A stretch of DNA of 64,000 nucleotides from an uncultured Christensenellaceae bacterium (lineage in GTDB: Bacteria; Bacillota; Clostridia; Christensenellales; CAG-314): positions 1 to 64,000 of the forward strand of contig CAJUIZ010000001.1 of assembly GCA_910586625.1 (NCBI GenBank), written 5' to 3'. The notes below the pieces were generated by a model. The model had not been told where the DNA came from. It was given only the letters and a program-made list of their open reading frames with translations, and did not search any database. Of the stretch, positions 18,200 to 26,537 are shown one piece after another. Made by a program: the position numbers and the translations under genes. Position 1 is the first letter of the stretch. Each line of letters opens with the position of its first letter.

Positions 18200-19849
18200 C
18201 TATCTTGCGGTTTGTTTTAGAATAACAACCAATGCCAGCAATGCAAGCGCGGTTTTGGCGACGGTTTCCGCCGCAAAGCGCGTTGCGGACCCGAACCCGT
18301 CGTTGTAGTCGCCCACCGCCGAATTGTACTCGTTTATCTTGTCCAATAACGTTTTATACACAGCCGCCGCCTGCTGTTTTTCCGACTCGGAAAGTTGATT
18401 GTAGATTCGCAGCGCAGACTCGATTGCAGCGAATTTACTTTCCAAGCTTGTAGCGGAGTCTACGGAATCGACAGCCGTGATAAGGTTTTGAATCGAGTCA
18501 ACGACGGTCACTTTTACGGTAAATGCCAATTCCTTTTCGATATTGCCGTATTTACACTTAATCTTCGTGGTGGATTCCCGCAATAATTCCTGTCCTGTTG
18601 CGGCATCCAACCACTGAAAGTTGCCGTTTTGTACAATAGCGTCGGTTCCGTCGGAATACAATACCTTGACGGTCAGTCCCGCAGGATTAAACCTGTCGCC
18701 GGCGTTATATTCCGTTTGGGTAGGCGTGCCGCTTATTTCAATATCCCTAACAGACTTGACGGTTACGGTCGCGGTCGCCGTTATGGACGGATTCTCCTTA
18801 CTGGTGGCGGTAATAATCGTCGAACCTTCCGCAAGCGCGGTAACCAAACCGTTGGCATTTACGGTTGCAACGGACGTGTTGCCGCTGCTCCAAGTTACCT
18901 GACTATTGGCGTTTGACGGCGTTGGAGTAACGGACAGCGCAGACGTACCGCCGACGGCAAGATTGAGCGAGTTTACGTTCATAGTAAGACTCTTCAATTC
19001 CGTCTTTTCAACCGTTCCGTCTCCCCAAATGGCGTCCGCATAGCTTTCGTTATCTATAAACGGATTGCGGTTACCTTGAATTTTGTACACTTCGTCGTTT
19101 CTCAAACGTTCAATGTCGTCTACGGGGTCGAGTTTGTTCCACTCTAACAACAGCTTCCAAGCGTTTTCCGTTCCGCCTGCCGAAATAATATTGGTAATAG
19201 GCAAATTACCCGCCGTCATCTTGCACTCTACACTGCCGCCGACGGTAGACGTTTTGTTATAGTGGAGATACACGTACATAACGATACGCGCCACGTCGCC
19301 CTTTGCCATATCTAACGGTTCGAAAACATTTCCGCTCGAATGTCCGCCCAGGTACTTCGTAACGCTTGTGTATTCGGGGACGCCGTTGGGAGCTTCGCCG
19401 TACAGCTTACTGCCGCGATGATTGTTCAAATCTTTTTCGGCGGGACGCACATGATGCAAATCGCTGCCCCCTCCGCTCGTGCCCCACAAACCGTTAGAGT
19501 CGGATTTCGGCCAAACATGTTCTCGGTTCCAGCCGCCCGAAACGTCCCATTTGTCAAAAGCAATGTCCGTATGAGTATAAAATTCCAACACGGTATTACT
19601 GCCCTTGCCGGGATCGGTATTCGACGCTTTGTAGTGACAATCGTTATAACTTGAATATGTCGTATGCGTACTAACAATCAAATCATGCAATTGTCCGGAC
19701 AATTCCTTGCCGCTTGTAGCCGTTACTGACGAGTAGTACGCGTCCGACCCCGCCGCCTGCGCGTAGTTTGCCGACGTAAAATAAAAATCGACGTTAGGCA
19801 AAAATGTCGCGAATGCGAAACAAAATGCCAACGTCAATACCAATAGCAT
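18200..19849 (-). CDS. Secreted endonuclease I with Ig-like domains; signal peptide out of frame with its best start
   Basis: The 549-residue product carries an endonuclease I (EndA/NucM) domain at about 40-265, with GGWNREHVWPKSDS and SDLHHVRPAEKDLNNHRGSK holding the catalytic His and metal-site Asn. A BIG2-type Ig domain (about 280-365), another Ig-like domain (about 370-450) and a C-terminal hydrophobic helix follow, so it probably degrades DNA/RNA at the cell surface. The open frame begins MLLVLTLAFCFAF, without the usual lysines. A better start, ATG at 19866 with GGAG six nt upstream, encodes MKKK but runs out of frame through an A9 tract (19849-19857). One added A would give MKKKKKMLLVL. 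Slippage, phase variation or a sequencing error could explain this. Confidence 0.85.
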   Translation of the reverse strand: MLLVLTLAFCFAFATFLPNVDFYFTSANYAQAAGSDAYYSSVTATSGKELSGQLHDLIVSTHTTYSSYNDCHYKASNTDPGKGSNTVLEFYTHTDIAFDKWDVSGGWNREHVWPKSDSNGLWGTSGGGSDLHHVRPAEKDLNNHRGSKLYGEAPNGVPEYTSVTKYLGGHSSGNVFEPLDMAKGDVARIVMYVYLHYNKTSTVGGSVECKMTAGNLPITNIISAGGTENAWKLLLEWNKLDPVDDIERLRNDEVYKIQGNRNPFIDNESYADAIWGDGTVEKTELKSLTMNVNSLNLAVGGTSALSVTPTPSNANSQVTWSSGNTSVATVNANGLVTALAEGSTIITATSKENPSITATATVTVKSVRDIEISGTPTQTEYNAGDRFNPAGLTVKVLYSDGTDAIVQNGNFQWLDAATGQELLRESTTKIKCKYGNIEKELAFTVKVTVVDSIQNLITAVDSVDSATSLESKFAAIESALRIYNQLSESEKQQAAAVYKTLLDKINEYNSAVGDYNDGFGSATRFAAETVAKTALALLALVVILKQTAR

Positions 19850-19885
19850 TTTTTTTTCTTTTTCATAACTTACTCCAAACCAAAA

Positions 19886-19931
19886 CCGAATATAGTAAAT
19901 ACAGTATACTATTATTCGGTAATAATCTCAA
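19886..19931 (-). promoter_or_regulatory. Endonuclease promoter with overlapping operator-like palindrome
   Basis: On the minus strand TTGAGA (19926-19931) and TATACT (19903-19908) are 17 bp apart. An inverted repeat, 19886-19897 against 19907-19919 with one extra base, overlaps the -10 and start region. That is a typical place for a repressor operator. Confidence 0.6.
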
Positions 19932-19958
19932 TAGTTTTAGGCAAAAATTACAAAAAAA

Positions 19959-19980
19959 TTCCCGACGGCAATGTCGGGAA
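19959..19980 (-). terminator. Terminator of the first two-component operon
   Basis: An 8-bp stem TTCCCGAC/GTCGGGAA with a TTTTTTT run following on the minus strand, 18 nt after the histidine kinase stop. Confidence 0.8.
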
Positions 19981-19997
19981 AAATTGTAATACGCTAA

Positions 19998-21236
19998 TTA
20001 TCCGTTGGTTTGTTCTTTTTTGCTTTTGTAAGCAGGCAGTTCTACCACAAAATATGTCCGCCCGTTGCTGTAGCTTGCGGAAATATCTCCGCCGTGAGTT
20101 TGGCTTATCATCTTGGCGATGGAAAGCCCCAGTCCGTTGCCGCTCTTTTCGGCGTTACGCGACTTATCCAAAGTGTAAAACCTGTCGAAAAGGTGAGAAA
20201 GCTGTTCTTCCGACAGTTCTTCGCTGTCGTTGGAAACGGATAAAGTTATATGCCGTCCCGCCGCCGTCAAGTTCAAAAATATATTACCGTCGCCGACGGA
20301 ATACTTGTTAGCGTTGTCCAACAGAATGGTAGTAAGCTGCTTAATCTGTCCGACGTTACCGATAACCTTTACGTCGCGGGCTATGTCATATCGAAAAGAT
20401 TTGCCGTTCTCGTAAAATACGGCGTCGTAGCTTAAAACGGTGGTTTCTATGCAGTCGGATATATTGACGGGCTCCATCTGCACTTTTAAGCCGTCGTCGT
20501 TTTTTGCAAGGAACAGCAAGTCGGCGACTAACTCCGCCATACGCTTGGCTTCCAAGCGAGTGTTCTCGATCCATTGCATTTGGCTTGCAACCGTCTCGTC
20601 TTGGTGCGAAGCTATAATCTCCGTATTAGCCATAATTACGGACAACGGCGTTTTGAGCTCGTGCGAAGCGTCGGCGACAAACTGCTTTTGTTTGGACCAG
20701 CTGTCTTCGACAGGCTTTAACGCAATCCGCGCCAAAATCATACTGATAGCAAAATAACAGCCTACGCCCACAAGCAACGCGCCGCTTGTCAGTAACACAT
20801 ACGCTATAAAGCTGTGATTGCGCGAAAAACGGTTGCTGAATACTATTCTTACCACGTCGCCGTTGTTTGCCGTGCGTTTTGCAAACTTTATTTTAGCAGA
20901 TATAATCCCCGACTTTTTGTCGGACTCTGCAATTTCGGCAATTGTGTCTTCTATCAGTTTTATGTCCAAGTTAGCGCTGTCGCCCACAACTTTGTTAACA
21001 ACGACGCCGCTTGAAAGATCGAACTCGTACAACGCTATATCGCCGAAAAGCTGATTGTCTTCGAACTTTTCGCCGTCGGCAAAGTCGTAATCGAACGCGG
21101 CGTATATGCGGTTATCCTTTTCGGCGTCGACGCGGTTGTAACCCGCCGAAAACACGAACAGCATAGCCACAAAGAATACGATGCATACCGACACGACGTT
21201 GATAGCCACTATTTTTTTGCGCAGACCATTTATCAC
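19998..21236 (-). CDS. Two-component sensor histidine kinase
   Basis: A 412-residue membrane kinase. Helix 1 lies at about 8-30, an extracellular sensor of about 120 residues follows (no recognisable domain), and helix 2 is near 152-175. The cytosolic part has the HisKA box DASHELKTPLSVIMANTEII with the phospho-acceptor His, and HATPase_c motifs: the N-box LLDNANKYS, the F region LFDRFYTLDKSRNAEKSG, and GNGLGLSIAKMI. It overlaps the response-regulator gene by 4 nt, so they are co-translated. The stimulus is unknown. Confidence 0.93.
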   Translation of the reverse strand: MINGLRKKIVAINVVSVCIVFFVAMLFVFSAGYNRVDAEKDNRIYAAFDYDFADGEKFEDNQLFGDIALYEFDLSSGVVVNKVVGDSANLDIKLIEDTIAEIAESDKKSGIISAKIKFAKRTANNGDVVRIVFSNRFSRNHSFIAYVLLTSGALLVGVGCYFAISMILARIALKPVEDSWSKQKQFVADASHELKTPLSVIMANTEIIASHQDETVASQMQWIENTRLEAKRMAELVADLLFLAKNDDGLKVQMEPVNISDCIETTVLSYDAVFYENGKSFRYDIARDVKVIGNVGQIKQLTTILLDNANKYSVGDGNIFLNLTAAGRHITLSVSNDSEELSEEQLSHLFDRFYTLDKSRNAEKSGNGLGLSIAKMISQTHGGDISASYSNGRTYFVVELPAYKSKKEQTNG

Positions 21237-21907
21237 TCGGTTTTCTCCAAATAATATCCAAGAAGTCTTTTAGTGGAAATGGTTACTTTACTGCCCACGT
21301 AAAACAGTTTTTTGCGTAGAAAGGACATATACGCTTCGACGTTATTCTCCGTAATGTCGGAGTCCAAGCCCCAAATCTTGGAAATGATTATATCCTTGCT
21401 TATAACCTGAGTGGAATTGGTCATCAAAAAGCGAAGAATTTCATATTCCTTCGCGCCGAGAGATACCACCTTTTCTCCGCAAGATAATGTAAAGTTGGAA
21501 GTATTGAGCTTGATATCGGCAAACGTAAGTTCGTCGTATACCAATTCCGACTGACGGCGTGTTAAAGCTCGGATACGCGCCAAAAGCTCTTCCGTTGCAA
21601 ACGGTTTGGTAAGGTAATCGTCCGCTCCGCAGTCCAAACCCTTTACCCGCGACGCCACTTCGTCCTTGGCCGTAAGCATTAGAATAGGCACGCTGCACTT
21701 GTTTTGGCGCAGCTTGCGCGCTACTTCGTAGCCGTCCGTTTGCGGCATCATAACGTCCAAAAGCACTACGTCGTAATCGCCGTTTTTAGCGTAGTAATAG
21801 CCGTCGGCTCCGTCGTAAACCACGTCCACGATAAACTTGTTGCGCCTGAGCAATTCGCCCAAAGCGTCCGCTAATTTCACTTCGTCGTCTATAACCAAAA
21901 TTTTCAT
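21233..21907 (-). CDS. OmpR/PhoB-family response regulator
   Basis: A 224-residue regulator. The receiver domain (1-115) has the acidic pair DDE, the phospho-acceptor Asp in DVVLLDVMMPQTDG and the Lys in KPF. A winged-helix DNA-binding domain (about 125-220) contains ISKDIIISKIWG and VSLGAKEYEILRFL. It lies directly upstream of its kinase, overlapping by 4 nt. Confidence 0.94.
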   Translation of the reverse strand: MKILVIDDEVKLADALGELLRRNKFIVDVVYDGADGYYYAKNGDYDVVLLDVMMPQTDGYEVARKLRQNKCSVPILMLTAKDEVASRVKGLDCGADDYLTKPFATEELLARIRALTRRQSELVYDELTFADIKLNTSNFTLSCGEKVVSLGAKEYEILRFLMTNSTQVISKDIIISKIWGLDSDITENNVEAYMSFLRKKLFYVGSKVTISTKRLLGYYLEKTE

Positions 21908-21985
21908 CGCGTTCTCCCGCCTGTGTAGAAATATACTGCTTTGTGTAAAATCAATGTACCCTACGTCGCTTAAATAAGACTGAAC

Positions 21986-22645
21986 TTACACCAAACGCAT
22001 TATATCGTCGATTATATCAATCAACTGACGCGGAGTATCGGCAATATGCGACGCTCCGTGCTCTCGCAAAAATTCCGCGCTTCGAAAGCCCCAAGTAACC
22101 GAAACGCAAGCTATATCGGCGTTGCAAGCCGTAGCTATATCCACGTCGCTGTCGCCGCAGTAAACGGCGTCATTACGATTGACGCCGAGATTGTTCATAA
22201 GGTCGACTATCTTGATTGGATTGGGCTTGGTTACGGCGTAGTCGGTCGTTCCGCATACATAGGTTATCAATCCGCCGAAATACTTGTCGCACAGCTCGCG
22301 AGCGCAGTTTTCGTCCTTGTTGGAATGAACCGCAAGCGTAAAACCGCGCGCAATCAAATCGGACAGCATTTCTTTTACGCCGTCGTACGGTTTGGTATGC
22401 TCGTCCGTATGAGCGTTGTAGTATTCGCGCTGCAACGCGAGCGCCTGCGGCTGCAATTCGCGGCGGCTTTCCGTTACAGCGCGCGCCATAAGAACGCTTA
22501 CGCCGTTGCCAATCATCATACGCACCTGTTCGGATGAATACGTAGGCAAATCGAGTTTTGTCATAGCGTAATTGACGCTGTCGGTCAAATCCGACAACGT
22601 ATCGAGAAGGGTGCCGTCTAAATCGAAAATTACAAGTTTGGTCAT
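21986..22645 (-). CDS. HAD-family phosphatase, phosphoglycolate phosphatase-like
   Basis: A 219-residue cytosolic HAD hydrolase with motif I FDLDGTLLDT, a helical cap (about 15-85), motif II in HSNK, the motif III Lys in TKPNP and motif IV CGDSDVDIATA. These match the Gph/PGPase branch, which removes phosphate from 2-phosphoglycolate or similar small phosphoesters. It starts 68 nt after the serine dehydratase stop with no terminator between, so read-through from that gene is likely. Substrate is uncertain. Confidence 0.88.
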   Translation of the reverse strand: MTKLVIFDLDGTLLDTLSDLTDSVNYAMTKLDLPTYSSEQVRMMIGNGVSVLMARAVTESRRELQPQALALQREYYNAHTDEHTKPYDGVKEMLSDLIARGFTLAVHSNKDENCARELCDKYFGGLITYVCGTTDYAVTKPNPIKIVDLMNNLGVNRNDAVYCGDSDVDIATACNADIACVSVTWGFRSAEFLREHGASHIADTPRQLIDIIDDIMRLV

Positions 22646-22712
22646 ATATCTTTTATTGAGTACTCCGCGAAGAAAAAGCTACGACGCTTCGAGATTGCGT
22701 GAGCGAATAAAG

Positions 22713-23927
22713 CTACTTCTTGTCTATTGTGTTGCTACCGCCTACCAGTTTGGCTAATCCACCAATGGAAGTCTCACGATAATTCTCGGGAATGTCCCGT
22801 CCCGTTTCGTACATGGCTTTTACAACCGCGTCGAAAGAGACTTTACGGGAATCGGCAAGGAACGTCGCCAAACTTACGGCGTTGATGGCGCGCATTGCTG
22901 CAACGGCGTTACGCTCGATGCAGGGTATCTGCACCAAACCGCATACAGGGTCGCAGGTAAGTCCCAAATGGTGCTCTAACGCAACTTCCGCAGAGTATTC
23001 TATTTCGTCAAGAGTCATTCCGTACAGCTCGGCAAGCCCCGCCGCAGCCATAGAACACGCGGTGCCTATTTCCGCCTGACAACCGCATTCCGCACCGGAA
23101 ATGGACGCATTGGTTTTAACGACGTTACCGATAATTCCCGCGGTCAACAGTCCGCGATAAATTTGTTCGTCGGAAAAATTCAATTGCCGTGCGGCGTAGC
23201 CGAATACCGCGGGCAAAACCCCGCTTGCTCCGCAGGTAGGCGCAGTGACAACCATTCCGCCGGAAGCGTTTTGTTCGCCCACGGCGAAGGCATATGACGA
23301 CACAATTCGGTCTTGCCGCGTTTGCGCCGATTCCGCACTACCGCACTGAGTCAGCTTTTTAGCGCGGCGTACGACGTTGAGTCCGCCCGGAAGCGTACCT
23401 TCGCGTTCCAGTCCGTCATCGATGCATTGATTCATTATTCTCCAAACATTTTGGATATAATCGGTTATACCGTCGCCTTCGAAACGCAAAGCGTACTGCC
23501 AGTACCGAAGACTGTTATGCTTGCAATAATCTTTTATCTGCTCAAATGTTCGGTGCGGATATATATTCTCGCTTTCGACGAACGTTTCTCCCGCCACAAG
23601 TATATCTCCGCCGCCGATGCTGAAAACCTGCATTTTGCAAACTTCTACTCCGTCATCGTAGCCTGCCAAGTCCATTGTGTTAGGATGCGCGCACTTGGTT
23701 TCGGTATCGAACACGATTGTTACCGAGCGGCTGCCGAACGCCTTGATAACGGCAACGTCCGTACCGTGTCCCTTGCCTGTAAGCGCCAAAGAGCCGTATA
23801 ACGTTACGACGTAACTGTCGCAGCCGTCGTGTTCGGACAAAAAACGCTCTACCGCTTTGACGGGAGCCATCGTATGCGAGCTGGACGGCCCGACGCCTAT
23901 TTTGTACAGTTGTTTGAGACTTTTCAT
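22713..23927 (-). CDS. L-serine dehydratase, iron-sulfur type, single chain
   Basis: A 404-residue enzyme converting L-serine to pyruvate and ammonia with a [4Fe-4S] cluster. The N-terminal beta-type domain (about 1-140) carries VGPSSSHTMAP. The alpha-type domain (about 165-400) has APTCGASGVLPA, ISGAECGCQAE and the cluster-binding segment CDPVCGLVQIPC. Fusion of both parts in one chain corresponds to the Gram-negative-style SdaA arrangement rather than split sdaAA/sdaAB. It lies between dtd and the HAD phosphatase on the same strand. The enzyme is oxygen-sensitive, which suits an anaerobe. Confidence 0.93.
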   Translation of the reverse strand: MKSLKQLYKIGVGPSSSHTMAPVKAVERFLSEHDGCDSYVVTLYGSLALTGKGHGTDVAVIKAFGSRSVTIVFDTETKCAHPNTMDLAGYDDGVEVCKMQVFSIGGGDILVAGETFVESENIYPHRTFEQIKDYCKHNSLRYWQYALRFEGDGITDYIQNVWRIMNQCIDDGLEREGTLPGGLNVVRRAKKLTQCGSAESAQTRQDRIVSSYAFAVGEQNASGGMVVTAPTCGASGVLPAVFGYAARQLNFSDEQIYRGLLTAGIIGNVVKTNASISGAECGCQAEIGTACSMAAAGLAELYGMTLDEIEYSAEVALEHHLGLTCDPVCGLVQIPCIERNAVAAMRAINAVSLATFLADSRKVSFDAVVKAMYETGRDIPENYRETSIGGLAKLVGGSNTIDKK

Positions 23928-24045
23928 AATTTTTCCGTTGAATATTTTTTGTTGAATTTATTTTGCAATATAAATTTCTACTCACGCTCGAAACGACGTT
24001 TTGCCGCATTCGTAAATATGCCCAATCAATCGAATATCGAGTGAG

Positions 24046-24486
24046 TTAAACGTTTTGCCAAATTATAGTGACCGGTCCCCAGTTGCTTTGAGTAACCGTC
24101 ATATCAGCGCCGAATACGCCGAGTTTTGCGGGCACGCCGAGATTTGCAAGCAAATTCGCAGTGCGCAGATATAATTTGTCAGCCCTGTCGGGTTCTTCCG
24201 CATTGAAAAAGCTCGGACGGTTACCCTTGGACAAGTCCGCCGCAAGCGTAAATTGAGAAACAAGCATAATTTCACCCGATACGTCTTGTACCGATAAATT
24301 CATTTTGCCGTTTCCGTCTTCGAAAATACGCAGCTTTGCAAGCTTGTTGGCAAAAATTTCGCATTGCTTTTCGCAGTCGCCCTTTTCAACACAAAAGAAT
24401 ACGACGAGTCCCTTGTCTATTCGAGATACAATTTCGCCGCCGACAGACAGCTCCGCGTTATAGACGCGTTGAATTACCGCTTTCAT
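24046..24486 (-). CDS. dtd: D-aminoacyl-tRNA deacylase
   Basis: A 146-residue cytosolic enzyme that hydrolyses D-amino acids from mischarged tRNA. The first strand MKAVIQRVYNAELSV, the SQFTLAAD motif with the catalytic Thr, and the C-terminal GxP motif in VTIIWQ-adjacent NWGPVTI are family hallmarks. I use ATG 24486; the 13-residue upstream extension in the ORF is not conserved in the family. It heads a run with serine dehydratase and the HAD phosphatase. Confidence 0.93.
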   Translation of the reverse strand: MKAVIQRVYNAELSVGGEIVSRIDKGLVVFFCVEKGDCEKQCEIFANKLAKLRIFEDGNGKMNLSVQDVSGEIMLVSQFTLAADLSKGNRPSFFNAEEPDRADKLYLRTANLLANLGVPAKLGVFGADMTVTQSNWGPVTIIWQNV

Positions 24487-24557
24487 TATCCACCGAAATA
24501 ACGTATTTTTTACAGTATAACACAAAAAAACGACAAAGCAAACTTTATAACAAAAAT

Positions 24558-24584
24558 AAACGCTTGAAAGTTATTCAAGCGTTT
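24558..24584 (-). terminator. Terminator of the flavoenzyme operon
   Basis: An 11-bp perfect stem, 24558-24568 with 24574-24584, followed on the minus strand by TATTTTTG. It lies about 135 nt after the stop of the FAD-linked oxidase. It belongs to the ACGCTTGAA-type terminator group. Confidence 0.8.
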
Positions 24585-24719
24585 ACTGTAGCGGCAGCCG
24601 TAGACAAAAATCATACGAACGTCGTCTGCATTTTACAAAGTTATTCTTAGTTAGACTGCTCGACTTCCGCAAAAACAAATTCTGCTTCCGTAACTAATAA
24701 AACAAAATGAGCAAGCGGA

Positions 24720-26456
24720 CTACCACTTTTCGCGGATAAAGCGTTTTTCGTTTTCTTTCAAGTCCAGTCCCAATGTTCCGCCGGGGTTCATAAGGTTGTC
24801 GGGGTCGAAATGGTTCTTCAATACTTTGAGTATCTCCATTTGGCGCGAGCCTATCTGCCCTTCCAGCCACGGGGCGAAAAATTTGCCTACGCCGTGATGA
24901 TGAGATATCGCCGCGCCGCTCTTTTGAATGTGGTCGAGAATACCGCTCCAATAATTGACGAAGTCGTCGAGCGTATTCATCTTGGCGATGAATATAAAGT
25001 ACAGATTAGCACCTTGCGGATAACAGTGAGACATATGCGTCATACAAATTGTGTTGGGACGGGAGTGACAGTACTCGCGCACAAGCTGATGGACGTGTTC
25101 CATTTGGCTCCAAGTTACCGAGCATTCCAACGTATCCGTCATAACGCCGAAGTCCTGCATAGTATCCCTGAGATACGGGTCGTTGAAGCGTCCCTTTTCC
25201 CAAGCGGACGTTACCATTCCCGTAAGGCTCATCGCCTTGTGCTTTTTGCAAATACGCTTGACGTTGCGGGCGATATTCTTGCAAAAGCCCTTTTCGCCGT
25301 CGGTAAAGCCAAGGAACAGGCAACGCTTGTGCGGCTTGTAGCCGAGATTGCTGAGCATTTTGCCGAGAACGCTTTCCGACACGCCGTACAAGTGCATCAT
25401 CATATCCGTTTCTTCGGGGTCGGACAAACGGAACACGCTGGGGCGGCCGCATTCGCACTGCATAATCTCGCGCGCGGCGTCCATTGCCGTTTCCCAATCC
25501 TTAAACATATAGCTGAACTTGTAATGATTTTCCGGCATATGGCGGAAAATTTTTAGCGTCACGTGCGTTAATACGCCGAACGAGCCTTCGCTGCCCATCA
25601 TTATTTGGTTGATATCGGGCCCCGTAGCTTTGGCAGGGAAAGCTTCCGTCTTGACTATCCCCGTAGGAGTTGCGTACTCCTGCGCTATTACGATATCTTC
25701 TATCTTTCCGTAGTAGGTGGAGTTTTGCCCTGCGCCGCGCGTTACAGTCCAACCGCCTACGCTGCTGTACTCGAAAGACTGCGGAAAGTGTCCGCAGGTG
25801 TAGGCGCGCTTTGCCCCGAAAAGCTTGACGGCGTTGTTGAGCGTATCTTCCAGCTTCGGTCCGCTCATACCCGCTTCCACCGTAATGGTTTGGTCGGTCT
25901 CGTTAAAATCGATAACCTTGTTGAAGTGACGGCGCATATCCAGACTTATTCCGCCGCGAATAGGCTCTACCCCGCGTGTTACGGACGAACCGCCGCCGTA
26001 AACGTACAGGGGGATTTTTTCTTCCGAGCATAAAACCACGATTTTTTCGATTTGCTCTTTATTCTCGGGGTAAACCACCGCGTCGGGGACGTTATCCGCT
26101 ATGTGCTCGCGCAAGCGCAGCAAGTCGAACATTGTCTTGCCGTAGGCTACGGACAGCCTGTCGTAGTCGTCCACGGAAACGTTGTCGCTTCCCGCAATGT
26201 CGCGCAGCTTGTTCAGAATTTTGTCGCTGAGCGAGCAGGGCTTGTCAAGCTTTACTTCTTCCAATCCCAACGGTTCGTCGTAATTCTTGAAATCGTCGTC
26301 CGTCAGATGAAATATTTCCTTCATCAATTTGTACAGATTTTCCTTGGGAATCTTGTTAAAATTGGGATCGCCCCACTTAAAAATGGAACGGTAGCTTTTT
26401 GCAGGGGGCGTTTCGAGATACCATTTCGGCTCGAAACCTTTGTAGGGTTTGCTCAT
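24720..26456 (-). CDS. FAD-linked oxidase, alkyl-dihydroxyacetonephosphate synthase-like
   Basis: A 578-residue flavoprotein of the VAO/PCMH fold. The FAD-binding part (about 120-310) contains YGGGSSVTRGVEP, SSVGGWTVTRGAGQNS, YGKIEDI and MGSEGSFGVLTHVTLKI. These align well with eukaryotic alkyl-DHAP synthase (AGPS), and the C-terminal region has ISHHHGVGKF, the AGPS histidine motif. AGPS swaps the acyl chain of acyl-DHAP for an alkyl ether. Here the gene is last in an operon with GlpA/GlpB-like enzymes and an FGGY kinase, which points to glycerol, glycerol-phosphate or DHAP chemistry. Whether it makes or breaks ether bonds, or oxidises another hydroxyacid, cannot be read from sequence. No membrane helix or peroxisomal-type signal is present. 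Confidence 0.85.
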   Translation of the reverse strand: MSKPYKGFEPKWYLETPPAKSYRSIFKWGDPNFNKIPKENLYKLMKEIFHLTDDDFKNYDEPLGLEEVKLDKPCSLSDKILNKLRDIAGSDNVSVDDYDRLSVAYGKTMFDLLRLREHIADNVPDAVVYPENKEQIEKIVVLCSEEKIPLYVYGGGSSVTRGVEPIRGGISLDMRRHFNKVIDFNETDQTITVEAGMSGPKLEDTLNNAVKLFGAKRAYTCGHFPQSFEYSSVGGWTVTRGAGQNSTYYGKIEDIVIAQEYATPTGIVKTEAFPAKATGPDINQIMMGSEGSFGVLTHVTLKIFRHMPENHYKFSYMFKDWETAMDAAREIMQCECGRPSVFRLSDPEETDMMMHLYGVSESVLGKMLSNLGYKPHKRCLFLGFTDGEKGFCKNIARNVKRICKKHKAMSLTGMVTSAWEKGRFNDPYLRDTMQDFGVMTDTLECSVTWSQMEHVHQLVREYCHSRPNTICMTHMSHCYPQGANLYFIFIAKMNTLDDFVNYWSGILDHIQKSGAAISHHHGVGKFFAPWLEGQIGSRQMEILKVLKNHFDPDNLMNPGGTLGLDLKENEKRFIREKW

Positions 26457-26537
26457 GGTTAAATATACTCCTTATTATATTCTTATTCGAAAATGACGCA
26501 AGTGCACAGAAATGTGCAAGCCGCGCCGCTATACGCA

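Noticed and set aside
23996..24059. Direct repeat ACGTTTTGCC around the dtd stop (23996-24005 and 24050-24059), considered as a target duplication
   Set aside because: Too short, with no element-like sequence between the copies.
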